The position numbers and the translations under genes were made by a program. Below the pieces are notes generated by a model, which saw nothing but the letters and a program-made list of their open reading frames with translations, ran no database searches and was not told the origin of the DNA. A stretch of 64,000 nucleotides of DNA from Poecilobothrus nobilitatus (taxonomy: Eukaryota > Arthropoda > Insecta > Diptera > Dolichopodidae). Of the stretch, positions 1 to 11,263 are shown piece after piece. The stretch's first letter is position 1, and each line of letters opens with the position of its first letter. Location of the stretch: contig OX352772.1 of the NCBI GenBank assembly GCA_947095535.1, forward strand, positions 42,613,445 to 42,677,444, in the 5' to 3' direction.

Positions 1-112
1 TTACAAAGGTTAAATGGAGAAATTACAAAAAAAAAAACCTTGTTTTCAACAAAAAGTCAAAAAAAATTTTTTGACAAAACTATGCGCGTACAATTCTTTC
101 TTTTTCTTATTC

Positions 113-840
113 TAAAGGGTCTTTCAAATTGAGTTTTCAAAAGTAAATAATTAAAAGACATATAATTTGTATTGAAACTGAAAAAATAAAAAATTTGTGA
201 TCATGTCGCGATATCTGGTACCGTTAACGGTTATGGCTCTTCCAGCATCATTTTCGAAAAAGTAAGGACCAATCACACCACCAGACCATAATGCACACCA
301 AACAGTGACTCTTTGTAGATTCGTTGGCTTCTGTTGGATCACGCGAGGGTTTTCCTCTTCCCAAATACGGCAGTTTTGTTTATTAACGTAGCCACCGATT
401 CCGAAAAATCGTCGTTTTGCTCCAGTACCCAATTAACAAAGACCCGACACATGGAATGATCTTGTGGCAGCAATTCTTGTGTCAATTGAACTTTGTAGGC
501 CTTCAACCCTAAATCTTTGTGCATAATACGCCATACAGTTGACTCAGAAAGTCCCAATTGTTGTGAACATCATACTGATGTCTTTCTCGATCTTGTACTG
601 CAACAGTTTCTTGAAATTACGAATTTGTGGCTCATGGTTGGACGATTATGTCGACCATAAACATCGCGTAATTTGCGAAATACATTTCTTACAGAACGAC
701 GATTTTCATAAAATAATTCAATAATTTCAACATGTGCAAACCTTCAACTGTCAAAATCACATATAATATGTGTGCATTTAATGTTTGAAGTGTGTTACAC
801 AGTCGCCTACTTTGGAAAACTCAATTTGAAAGACCCTTTA
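113..840 (-). mobile_element. Internally deleted mariner-like element (Tc1/mariner superfamily)
   Basis: Inverted ends are visible: AAGGGTCTTTCAAATTGAG at 115 onward is repeated in reverse complement ending at 838, and the match runs through about 24 bases. TA dinucleotides at 113-114 and 839-840 fit the family's TA target duplication. The element is 724 bp, about half of a usual autonomous copy, and carries broken transposase on the minus strand. The nearly identical ends suggest it moved fairly recently or was mobilised in trans. Confidence 0.85.
151..740 (-). pseudogene. Broken mariner-like transposase
   Basis: Read on the minus strand, three pieces in different frames follow the family order. 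About 740-588 gives an N-terminal helix-turn-helix segment (IIELFYENRRSVRNVF, GRHNRP). About 557-420 gives LGLSESTVWRIM, YKVQLTQELLPQDH and VNWVLEQ. About 432-151 gives GGYVNKQNCRIW, VTVWCALWSGGVIGPYFF and TVNGTRYRDMI. A frame change near 430 coincides with loss of the segment that normally holds the first catalytic Asp. Sequence between the HTH and LGLSES is also missing, and the C-terminus is gone. It cannot encode an active enzyme. Confidence 0.85.
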
Positions 841-1840
841 TATGTATATATGATCGAAGGTACTAGTCGATATATTTTATGAATCCTTTACCTGTTAGTT
901 ATGTGGACCTTCAATTATCATTATTAATTTTATATAATTGTATTATTTATTTTGATATAATTAACCCGACACCATTCGTCAGAAAAGTGATGAAAAAAAA
1001 AATTGATTAAAAGGTAAATGTGAAAAGTTTTTAGTTTAATTTGAATTAAAGCTATATTTAATATTTTGTAAATGAATTTTAAAGTATAAAATAGAAACCA
1101 AACTTTTAATTTTTTTGTGTACATATATATATATATATCAATTAAACGTTGCATTTTTGTTATCTCTGTGATATGCCTGTTTTTTGCAATTTCTTCAAAT
1201 TATATCAAATACACATCAACAAGTACTTGTTGAGAGAGTTATGAATAACTTATTACCTTAAATACCAGTATAAATGAACATATTACGTTCATTAAATATG
1301 ATTAATACAGCAATGATGTAAATACTTTTTATCATTTATATATTTTTTTTTTGGTTTGATTTTGATTTATTTAAAAGGGAAAGAAGAGCCACCTAAAAGA
1401 TTTAAATTACCTATAATAATATTTTTTTGTATGTATTTAGATGTACATATTTAGATTGTAAATTAGAGGATAAAAGTTGAATTTATGAACTATAATTAAA
1501 TAGCTTTAATATATTATAATGGCTCGCATAATTAGTAACAATTTATTACCAATCTAAATAAGGCATATCTGAAAGTATTATATTTGATTATATACACTTT
1601 TATTTAAGAATGGAATGAAAAACAGTCAAAACTTTATGTTTGGGGAAAAAGCATATTTAAAACGGTTTTTTTTAAACCTAAAAATTTCTAATTGACCATT
1701 CCATTTCGATCACTAATTTTCTTGATGTCTTCCAAACAAAATTTTATATTTTACTTTTCTTACGATTTTAATAGTAATTTTGGTATTATATGGTATTATT
1801 AAGATAATGATGGTGATTATATTGATCAATTAATTTTTTA
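841..1840. other. AT-rich sequence, nothing recognised
   Basis: It holds a short (TA)n run near 1126-1138 and homopolymer tracts. I see no gene, transposon end or clear repeat. Confidence 0.6.
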
Positions 1841-2008
1841 AGAGTGTATATAATACGCTGTAAAACCGAGAGAGTGTGGGTTCGAATCCACACACGTCGT
1901 AAGAGTTATTCCCCCTTATGACATTTACAGCCACGCCTGAACAGGAAAGACTGTGTAATTTCCTGTCCACATTTATGTTGCTGAGAAATGCATTAAAAAA
2001 AAAAAAAA
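1841..2008 (+). mobile_element. tRNA-derived SINE, 5'-truncated copy
   Basis: It matches the copies at 31.86 and 41.94 kb from just after the A box. It has the segment ATACGCTGTAAA, a good B box (GGGTTCGAATCC, about 1879-1890), a body with CGTCGTAAGAGTTATTCCCC and GCCACGCCTGAACAGGAAAG, then AGAAATGCATT and an A tail. The RNA polymerase III A box is missing, so it is not expected to be transcribed on its own. Confidence 0.8.
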
Positions 2009-5000
2009 TAAATTATTGCAATTAGAATTAAATTTCACTGTCTCCAGCCAGAACTAACTGCAATAATTCCTTTACTAGGGAGTTTAGTATTTTCCAGTGA
2101 AGATACTTTTACTTCAATGCATTTATATATATTAAGGCTTATTATATATTTAAGTGTTCCTAATTTATTGTCCATAACTGTATGTATAAGGTTTATTTTT
2201 TTTTGCAACACTAAATTAATTTTTAAAATATTTTTATTAATTATTTAGAGCTACTGTTGTACGTTGACATCCTTTCATTATATATAAAGAATTAAAACAT
2301 ATATTATGGGAATCATCAAAATACATAATAAATATATATAAAAAGTATATAATCCAATTTAATTTACTCTTACAGAATAAATGTTTAAATTAAAAGAACT
2401 ATAAGTAAATAATAATCATTTCGTCATCATTTCAATAATAAAAATAAACTAATCTCTAAAAATATACACTAAACACTTAAAAAAGAAAAACATAACTAAT
2501 AATAATAATTTTTTTTTGAGAATCCCTCTCATATAATGTATATGGTGAAAAATTTACATATATTCGGAAAATTTTTCATTTTCTTCAGAGGATTTTTTCA
2601 AATTATTAAAGAAACTGCGTGAGAAATAAGAGTGTATTTTTTACTGACAGGTTGGATTAAGAATCACTCTCTAAAGAAGAATATAGGGAATTAGGGATAT
2701 ATAATATAAATTATTTAAAAGAAAATTTTCTCAAAGAGTCTTAAATATCTCTTTCTTTTTATTTTTATGTAAAAACTTTTGTATTTTCACTTTTGTTGAT
2801 AGGATTTTCTATTTTCTCTACCAAAAATAATTTTTTACGAAAAAAATTCTCAAATTTATTTTTAAGAATTAATTTTAAAAAGAAAAATGAAAACATTAAA
2901 TGTTTAAATCGACTATATATATCCATTATGTAGTAAAGTAATTATTCGTTTTAGTTGCTCGCTAAAGTCATTTCATTTTCATTTTATGAATTTAAGCAAA
3001 AAATTTAAAAACAAAAGAAAAGCAATTAAATAAAAAATTTTGTTTTCTTTTTCTCTGTTCAGTTTTTAACAAGATTTCAGATTGTTTAAATGTAATATCG
3101 TGTCTTTTTGACAGTTCTATTGTAGAGCGCTACCACATCACGTCGCATATATAAAATGATATTCGTGCGTTATTTTAAATTTTTTTTAAATTTATAAATA
3201 TTTTTTTTGTTTTTTTTTTTAGAAAATTAAATTAATTTTTTCCTGTTCATTCATTTTAAAAATTATTCTTGATTTGTAATTAACTTAAAGTTTTTCTTAT
3301 AAAAAAAAATATATATGTATGTACATATAAAAGGAAATATTGATATATGTATAGGTACATAATAAATAGTGTACATATATACATATAGCACATTATTGTA
3401 TATAAAGAGAAAAATTATTACGGTCTGTTGGTTGATAGGGTGTGTGTCGTCTTCAAAAAAAAAAAAACACAAAATAAAAAAAACAAGAAACTTAAGTCAA
3501 TAAATAAGAGAAAAAAAAATAAGAAAAATTAAAATAAAAATAATATAATAAATAAAAAATTAAAAATTAAATATATCTAAAAGATACTTTGAAACGGTCG
3601 TTTATCTAAAGAAACTGAAGATATACTTATAACCGCGCGCACTTTTTTCTGTCGCAACGACGTCAAAATTAAAAACAAAAAAAAAAAAAAAAATTATTTT
3701 ATTTTTTTTATTAGTGACTTTTATATATAAAAAAATACTATTTACAAGTATATATACACTTATTTATGTACATAATTATAATTTTTTTTTTTTATAAAAT
3801 ATATAAAAGCGTCCCAAAATAGAATTAAAAAAATTTATTTAAATTTTTTTTTATTTTTATTTTCATAGGAAAATTATATACAATATTTTTGCTGAAAAAA
3901 AAAAGAAAAAAAACAAAAAATTTGTGTTTCTTTCTTCGGAAAATTTGAATTGAAAAGTGTGCTGTAATTTTTTTTTTTTTTTAGTTACATATATTCCATT
4001 TTTATTTTTTTTAATTTTTTTGATTCAAAATTTTTAATAAAAGAATTTAGTGGAAAATTGGAAAAATAAAAATAAATAATAATTAGAAGTAAAATAAATA
4101 TAAAAATAAAAATAAAAAACATTTTGTTACATATACACATAAAATTTAAACATCAACAATTAAATTATGCGTTAATTTTTGCATTATCTAGATAAGATTT
4201 AAAAAATAAAAATTTTTGAAGTTTTGGCAGGGGTGTGCAAAAGACAAAAAAAAAATGTAAAATTCAAAATAAAAATAAAATCATTTCAAATGTTAATTTG
4301 TAAAAACAAAAAATTTTAATTTGTTTTGTATATAAACAAAATTTTTAATATCTATATAAATATACAATGTTGTATACAAAGTGTTCGTTAATGCACACAA
4401 AATAAATATTGTACTTTTTTTAAAAATAGGTTTTTTAAAATAAAAATATTAAATACGATGTAAAATCTAATGCGAATATTAAGTATTTTTTGAATTAATT
4501 AAACCTTTAAATTTATTGATAATAAAAATTTATCCATATAGTTTCAGTAGGTAAATGAGAAAACTTTCGAAAATGAACGTAGTTAATCAGAAAAAACGGT
4601 GGATAAGATTCGAAACAGATAATAAAGATTTTGTTGCAAGGGTTAATGTAGTAAATGCATAAAAGTTAATATTTCCTGACAAAATAGAGAAAAAATATAT
4701 ATAATTTTTTTTTTCTTATTAAACAAAACTAATTATTCTGAGAATAGTGACTTGCTTTTATTTTTTAATGCCATTTAAGATTTAAGGATTGATGCAAGGA
4801 TTGACTTTTTTATCAGTATTTCTTATATTTTTTTTTTTTAAATAAAATTAGATCACCAATGTAATGTCACAGTTGAAATAATTTTAGTTTGTATTTAAAA
4901 ATTTAAAATAATTAATAAATTTTAATTAACAAACATTTTTTTTTTGATAATATTAATAATTAGCTTATAAGAAACATAAGAAAATGTGTCTGTTTTTTTT

Positions 5001-7240
5001 TTTTTAGATTCGTATGTTAACCAAAATTGTGAAGCTAAAAAATTTTTTTAAAAATATTCCTTACAAATTTGAGTTTAGACTATTTTAAATTCTGTTTCTG
5101 ATTGGTATAAGTTAGGTTAAAAATTATTTTTAATTCCAAAAATGGTTTTACTGATTTTTTAAAATTTTGTTACAGACGCCTGGTTCCTTTAATTTATTTC
5201 GTTTCATATGAGTTTAAGCGAACAAGAAATTTTAGAGTAACGGAACTTCTTATTAGAATAATAAAGAGCCTAAACTTTTTAATCTATATAGTTATGATAT
5301 CTTCGTTATTTAGGTTCCGTCACGTTACATTCTATCCATCAATCTTGTCTAAAAAAGTTAAAATTGTTTAAAATTGTGCAAGAGATTATAATAAAAAAGA
5401 TCATTTATTGAATTTTATGAATTGATCATATTGTTTAAATATTTGTTCCGATCTATCAATCCAATCAAGGCTAAATTAATACAATTTATTTATTATTTTT
5501 GATTTTTTTCAAATTTTTTGAAAATTTCAGATATTTTTTTTTTAAATTTCGCCAATGGGTTGAATTATTTAATATTAAAATATAATTACAGTGTTCTACA
5601 TTGTGTATACGCGTATTTTTTATTAATAATATCGCTTTATTTAATCATTATTACATCTGTTCATATCAAATATTTTTTTAAAAAGTTCAAAATTTTGCAG
5701 ATCGCAAAAATGATTAATATTAATTATTTTTGTTTTTTATTTTGGTTTAAAATTATTTGTTTAACTATTTAGTAAGTGACTTGCGTTCTTATTTTTTTGA
5801 CTTATGCACATATAAAATATGTTTTTTTTTTTTTTTTTTTTATCCAAACACACAGTTATCGTTTGTCATATTTTTATACTTTCTTGTGCAATATATACTA
5901 TAGATGGGGTTCAAAATCATATTTCATACATGTCAATTGGTTTCATGGATCAGCGATTTCTTTAAAACTTTTAACAGCGTTCCTTTTTTAAATTGAACCA
6001 TATATTTAACACAAAAACAATTTGATTATATCTGAAATTTTAAGTATTTGAACTTTCCGAAAATGTTTTTTTTTTTGTACTTAAAAGTTTTAAGTTTTTG
6101 ATGTTACCGAACCTTGAAGTTCTTTATGTATGACGTAGTACCATATGTAGTACTTATAAGAAAATATTTCCATAAAGAATTTTAAAAATTCTATCAAAAT
6201 TACCTACAGCTAACATGAAGTATAGTTTGAAAGACTAATTTGTTGACATAAAATTGAGGTGTGTTTTATTGTATTGAAATTAATGATTTTATTATAAAAA
6301 ACCATAACTGGAAATTTTCATTTATAACATTTTGTATCAATTGTTTTTGTTTTATAATTTTCAATCTTTATTATTGTTTATAAATCTATTAATCTGTATA
6401 TTATCGAAATTATTGAAAAAAATATTTTTGTTATATTGAAAACAATGTTTGAGTCAAAAAATTCTTCTTATAGAAAAAAAAAACTGCCTATAAATTTTTT
6501 AAGAAAATTTTCGCAGGCAATATTTTAAGGGTATTATAAAATTAAATAAAAGAAAACTTAAAAAAAAAAAAAATATATATTTTCGGTAAATAACAAAACA
6601 ACAGAAAACAATAAAATAATATTATTTTTAATAAAAGTCAAGGTTTTTTTGCTAAGATCTTTAAAAATTTTAATTCATAAAATTTCCGTGGAAATGATAT
6701 TTATGATATCATTTTTATTATTTTGTTATTTTAAAAGATTAACTTTTCCGGAACATGATATTTTTCATTATTGTTGCAATATAAATGAAATAATAAATGA
6801 ATCACAAAATTCAAATATGTATTGTGATATATATATATACATATATTATAGTTTTTCGATATAATTTTTATTGTTTTTAAAACAAAACAAAACAAAAAAA
6901 AATATTTATATATTTTTTTTTTTAAATTAAAAAGGAAATTAAAAGCACTGAGAAAAATAATTGATTTTGAAATGAAAATGTATCTAAAACTAATTCTGAT
7001 TCAGGTGTAATTAGCTTAATATATTTATTAAAATTCAAAATTAATAGCTAGTTTTGTTATTGATTTATGATAAGCTTATAAACTCAAGGTTTATTTCATA
7101 TTTAATTAACTCAAGATTTTATCCATTTTATATTCATGTTATTAAATTTGTCACCTTTTTCAAAATTTCATTTTGTATGTAACTTATGTGATTGAATGTA
7201 CATTCTGCACACATTTTATATTGGGTAAACTTTTATTATA
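2009..7240. other. Extended AT-rich upstream region
   Basis: Apart from the two CpG-containing islands near 3.1-3.7 kb, listed separately, this stretch is poly-A/poly-T, TA and TTTTTAAA-type sequence. ORFs of 60-85 codons at 3263-3472, 5518-5772, 5776-5991 and 6649-6864 are low-complexity and look like chance. Nothing else is recognised. Confidence 0.5.
3110..3670 (+). promoter_or_regulatory. Possible promoter or 5'-UTR region (weak)
   Basis: Two islands stand out in AT-rich surroundings: 3121-3175 (GAGCGCTACC, CACGTCGC) and 3593-3665 (ACGGTCG, CCGCGCGCAC, GTCGCAACGACGTC). A TATA-like TATATAAAA lies at 3148-3156 beside the first. They lie about 7.5-8 kb before the Grip start codon, so they would need a spliced 5' UTR. 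The T-tract ending in TAG near 10693 could be its acceptor. This is inference from composition only. Confidence 0.2.
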
Positions 7241-8118
7241 TAGGATGATTCGCAAATAAGTGCCTTGACATACACCATCCTGTAGGAAATACCGTGAGGA
7301 CAAAATTTTGGATGGGGGCTAAGTTATGGGTCCAATAGTTTTAGAACGGTAGGGCATTAAAGAAGATTTGAGGCTGTTTTTTTGTTTTGATTAAAATACC
7401 CATAACTTCTCATGCGAACAAGACTTTTGGCATTCTGAAAAAAGATTTTGATAGAATGAGAAAGTAGCTTTCTTAAATTTTTTTTGAGATTTATGACCAC
7501 TTTATCTTTTTTAAGTTTTGCCCTAAAACGTTTTAAAGTTAAATATTTTAAATTTTTAAAATTTTTTTTAGAAAAAAATATCATTTTAACAATCACTTAA
7601 TTCATAAAAAATTTTAGGTGTTAAAATATTCTAATAACTCTCTTCTCAAGCTTTAATTTTATAAAGGATGAGTTGAATTATCTTTTACCGTTTAGGAGAT
7701 AAGACGAAAAATAAATTACTTATAACACAGCTTCTCATACTAAAAAATTGTTAAGTCAATTTAACAATCAGTTTAGTAACACAGTAAGAATTACAGTAAC
7801 AGTTACAGTCAAAATGTTTTAGTATGAGAAGTTGAGTTATAAGTAGTTCATTTTTTGTTAGAGATTTAAGACTAATACATTTAAGGAAGCTACATTCTCA
7901 TTCTATCAAAATCTTTCTTCAGAATGCTAAAATCTTGTTCGGAACAGAAGTTATGGGTATTTTAATCAAAACAAAAAAAAACAGCCTCAAATCTTCTTTA
8001 ATGCCCTACAGTTCTAAAACTATTGGACCTATAATTTAGCCCCCATACAAAAATTTTATCCTCACGGTATTTCCTACAGGGTGGTATATGTCAAGACACT
8101 TACTTGCGAATCACCCTG
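7241..8118. mobile_element. Foldback element with nested inverted repeats, 878 bp
   Basis: The outer arms are about 240 nt each (about 7241-7480 and 7885-8118). Both ends read inward with GGRTGATTCGCAARTAAGTG. Inside, a second inverted pair occurs: CTTATAACACAGCTTCTCAT at about 7719-7738 pairs with ATGAGAAGTTGAGTTATAAG near 7825-7844. There is no intact coding capacity; the minus ORF at 7357-7596 is arm sequence. Such CAGGGTGATTC-like ends are typical of non-autonomous class II foldback elements; the superfamily is not clear. Confidence 0.75.
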
Positions 8119-8445
8119 AATATAAGAAAACCTTTTTGAAATCAAATCCAAGTTTCTTAATTTCCATTTAATAATTTATTTTTCATTTTTAAAGTATAAT
8201 GTAAAATGAATTTAATAATCCTTAAATGCATTTTTATTTTCTATACTTATTAAAGAAAACTAGTAACATAGATACAAAATTCAAATATGTCTAAGTATAT
8301 TTAAAAATATAATTTGAATATTTTTTAATTTTATACAATTTTAATTCATATCTTATAAGTCACAATTTATTTTTATTTTAACTCAGTGAAGTACTGCTTC
8401 ATAACAAATTTTGGTAATAGATTTATATTTTTTCATTCAAAAGGA

Positions 8446-8682
8446 TTATAAAAAAGGGGGAGGATTCTTACAACTAGCCCAGCAACCCGTTGTGCACCTG
8501 GTCAAGCGATCACTTGGGAGAGAGTTCCCGTGTTGGCTCTGCCTATTCTTTCAGCGAATGAATTCTTAGCATCAAATGGCCTGTACTAATTCCAGTATAG
8601 AATCTGACGTCTCCACTGTCTAGTTTCAGTACTTTTTTCGTTTTTTCCTTGTCTGACTCGCCCCAGAACGCCTTCCTATTTT
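8446..8682 (-). mobile_element. G+C-richer segment, probable transposon relic (unclassified)
   Basis: The composition changes sharply from the flanks. Read on the minus strand it contains short coding-like pieces such as FDAKNSFAERIGRANTG, then GACCAGGTGCACAACGGG and a C-rich tract close to the end at 8450-8460. This resembles the 3' end of a retroelement more than host sequence, but I could not assign a family. No terminal repeats are visible. Confidence 0.35.
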
Positions 8683-9366
8683 AATTTAAAAACATTTCTT
8701 TTAAATTTTAAATCCAAGACATTACATTTTACTGAAAATCTTACAGAAAAATTATTTTTAAATATTCAATTGATTGATAATTTAATTGTTTTGATCGTAC
8801 GATATTTTTTTTGTGAAATCACTTTATTATAATAACGTCGTTATTCAACGTAAAATAAATGATTAATTTTTAAATGATTAATTCATTAATTTTTCAATAT
8901 GTATTTAAAAATTGAAACTTATTTGTAAATGTAAAAGTTTTTTTTTTTGTGTGTATATTTTCAATGAAAAATATAAGAGTATGTCACGCTTCAAAGCTGG
9001 AATTCCACAAATTTCCTCATATTTTATTATTTTTAATTATTGTTTTTTTTTTTTTTTGGATTTTAGTTCCTCTTAAAAGAAAAGTATATATATGCGTTTG
9101 GAAAATATGTTTTTAATGATTTTTTCTTGTTTTTGTTTTTGAAAATGCCTGATGCTGATGATGACTGACGTTTCATTTTAAATTTAGAGTATAAAAAAAT
9201 AAAACTCAAATTAAGAAAAAATATCGTTGATCTTGTTTTTTAAGGTTCATTTAAAAAAAAATTTTTTTTTTTATCAATAATAATATCAATAAAAATTGCA
9301 TTTGTTTTAAAAGAGTTATTATCAAATGTTTAAACAAAAAAATGTGTATTTTCTCCGCAATTATTA

Positions 9367-9445
9367 GGGTCTCGATGGCCGAGTGATAAAGAACATGGTT
9401 TATCAACTGATAGAGCGCGGGTTTAAATTCTGCACAGGTTGCAAT
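9367..9445 (+). mobile_element. tRNA-like SINE head or tRNA pseudogene
   Basis: GGTCTCGATGGCCGAGTGAT has an A box (TGGCCGAGTGAT), followed after about 40 nt by a B-box-like GGGTTTAAATTCT. The spacing fits a tRNA-derived polymerase III promoter. It cannot be folded as a good complete tRNA by eye, and its sequence differs from the main SINE family here. Confidence 0.5.
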
Positions 9446-9502
9446 AGTTTTGTCTAGAAAAATTGCTAAAAAAATTAGATAATCCGTTTTTAGAGGACCA
9501 TA

Positions 9503-9741
9503 TACAGAGTGTTTAGAAAGCTACCTTAATAAACTTTAAAATGCTATATATTTATTTTTTTTCTACCCTATTTGTTTCCAATTTTATCGAAATAAAATAA
9601 AATTATGGTTGAAAAATAGTTAGCACCTCATAACTTCTAAAGCATTTATAATCGGCTTCCCTTTTCATACAATTTTGTGTTCGTCTAGATATGCCCGATC
9701 ATCCACTTCAAGGAAGACGAGCAAGAGCCAAACATCCTGTA
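9503..9741. mobile_element. Small MITE, about 235 bp, with TA target site
   Basis: It starts TA|CAGAGTGTTTAGAAAGC and ends, in reverse complement, TA|CAGGATGTTTGGCTC. The ends are related but diverged. TA lies on both sides (9503-9504, 9740-9741). There is no ORF. A Tc1/mariner-type non-autonomous element is the likeliest identity. Confidence 0.5.
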
Positions 9742-11082
9742 TAAAGTAAATGTATCATAAATAAATCAAATAATAATTATTATAATATAAATAAATATTT
9801 AATAGTATCAAAACGACACCTTATATGAACTGTGTAAGACCAAATCAACCATGTAAACCAAACATCTCTTAATAATGCTATCTCCCAGGAAAGGTAGAAC
9901 CGATTAAGATGATACAAGATGTATATTAAAGATAGTATTATGCAGTACAATTGGCACCTGGTACACTGTCGTAGAGGAAAAATATAACGGTTTAAGCTAT
10001 AGTTAAGTAAAATATTACAAAATATTAAGAACATTTTGTAATGCATTTTTCTGCCACTAGACAGCGGAATCGGTCCTAATGGCATATATATACGGAAACT
10101 TGGAGATATATAAAGTACCGTTATGTGATGACCTCATTTTAATAGCTCGTAACCCTTTTGCGGAAGTATATCCAAAATCAATACATATTTACAATTTATT
10201 ATTCGAATTTCATTAATAAACATCAAAATAAAACTTCTAAATAAACACAAACGTCATCAAAAGATAATTGTGTAATGTATTCAAATGTAAAGATCTTCTT
10301 TATAATACCTAGTAAAAATTTTTTTTTTTTTTAAATAGACATACACAAATAAATACACGAAACGTAAATTAAATTATTATTGACATGTGTGTGCGATTAA
10401 TGAGTTTACTTAAAGAAAATTTTTTGTTCTTCTATAATTTTCCCTAAATTTAAATATACAAATAAATAAATATATAACATATATAGGTATAAGTATATAA
10501 ATTTACATATATAGTTTTACTCAATTTTTTTTTTTTTAGTTATATACTTATAATATTTCTGTTTTATTTGATGTCTTCATGTGATTTCAATAATGCATTT
10601 GAAGTTGAAGTGCAAGTAATTAGACAAAAATAAACTAAAATTAAAATTTAATTTAATTTATTTCTTAAATTTGTTTTATTTTTTTTTTTGTAGAAATTAT
10701 TTTATTGACTACAAATTATAGAATAAAAAAAAACCCGTAACAAAATAAAAAAAAAATTAAAATCAATTAATTAAAGTACTTTATTTTTATTGGAGTATTT
10801 ATTAACTTGTCAAGTTTGCAAAAAAAAAAAACACAAAAGATGGCATTAGTGTTTAGTTAAAAATTACATATTTTTTAAATAAATTTATATTAAATAATAT
10901 TTAAAAAATATAGATATATTTTTGTATAATGGAATCTATTTATTTAAAATTATTTGAGATGAAATGAAATGAAATATATTATTGAATTTACCTTAAAAAA
11001 TGCTATAATATCATATTTATAAATTCTCACAAAAAAAAAAAAAAAAATCATTGCAAAAATACTAATAATTAAATTAAAAAAA
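9742..11082. other. Sequence just upstream of the Grip start codon
   Basis: About 9800-10090 is more complex than its surroundings and holds a 101-codon minus-strand ORF that I do not recognise; it may be transposon-derived. From 10.3 kb on it is AT-rich, with a T-tract ending TTGTAG near 10683-10693, a possible acceptor for a Grip 5'-UTR exon. The last 60 bases before ATG are A-rich. Confidence 0.4.
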
Positions 11083-11263
11083 ATGAAATTGTGGAAATCA
11101 AAAAAGCCAACAAGTTGTGTTTCCGGTAAATCCGGTAGTGGTAAAAATAAATATTGTATTCAAGATGAATCATCATCATTAGCATCAAATAGTAACAACA
11201 GTAATAATAATAACAATAATAATAAAAATGTTGAAACAATTCCAATGACACCATTATTGACAG
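11083..11263 (+). CDS. Grip: Grip coding exon 1 (N-terminus)
   Basis: It encodes residues 1-60 and the first base of codon 61. The start is the first in-frame ATG after an in-frame TAA at 11020-11022, and it has an A-rich lead (aaaaATG) typical of insect starts. It opens MKLWKSKK, a basic cluster, with Cys at 12 and 25, then an Asn/Ser tract at about residues 36-48 encoded by an AAT/AAC run, then a short Thr/Pro segment. The donor is ACAG|GTGAGT, phase 1. No PDZ residues lie here. The Asn run is probably variable in length. Cysteines next to basic residues could be lipidated, as in some vertebrate GRIP isoforms, but that is only inference. The 5' UTR may itself be spliced: a T-tract ending in TAG near 10693 would serve as an acceptor. 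Confidence 0.85.

Noticed and set aside
5518..5772. 84-codon hydrophobic plus-strand ORF
   Set aside because: Composition is Ile/Leu/Phe/Tyr/Asn from AT-rich DNA; no codon bias or motif, and neighbouring chance ORFs look the same.
9367..9445. A genuine tRNA gene
   Set aside because: A and B boxes are present but the acceptor and anticodon stems do not pair well; SINE head or pseudogene fits better.
9780..10085. 101-codon minus-strand ORF
   Set aside because: I recognise no domain and its left end is AT-rich filler; it overlaps sequence that may be transposon-derived. Not supported as a gene.
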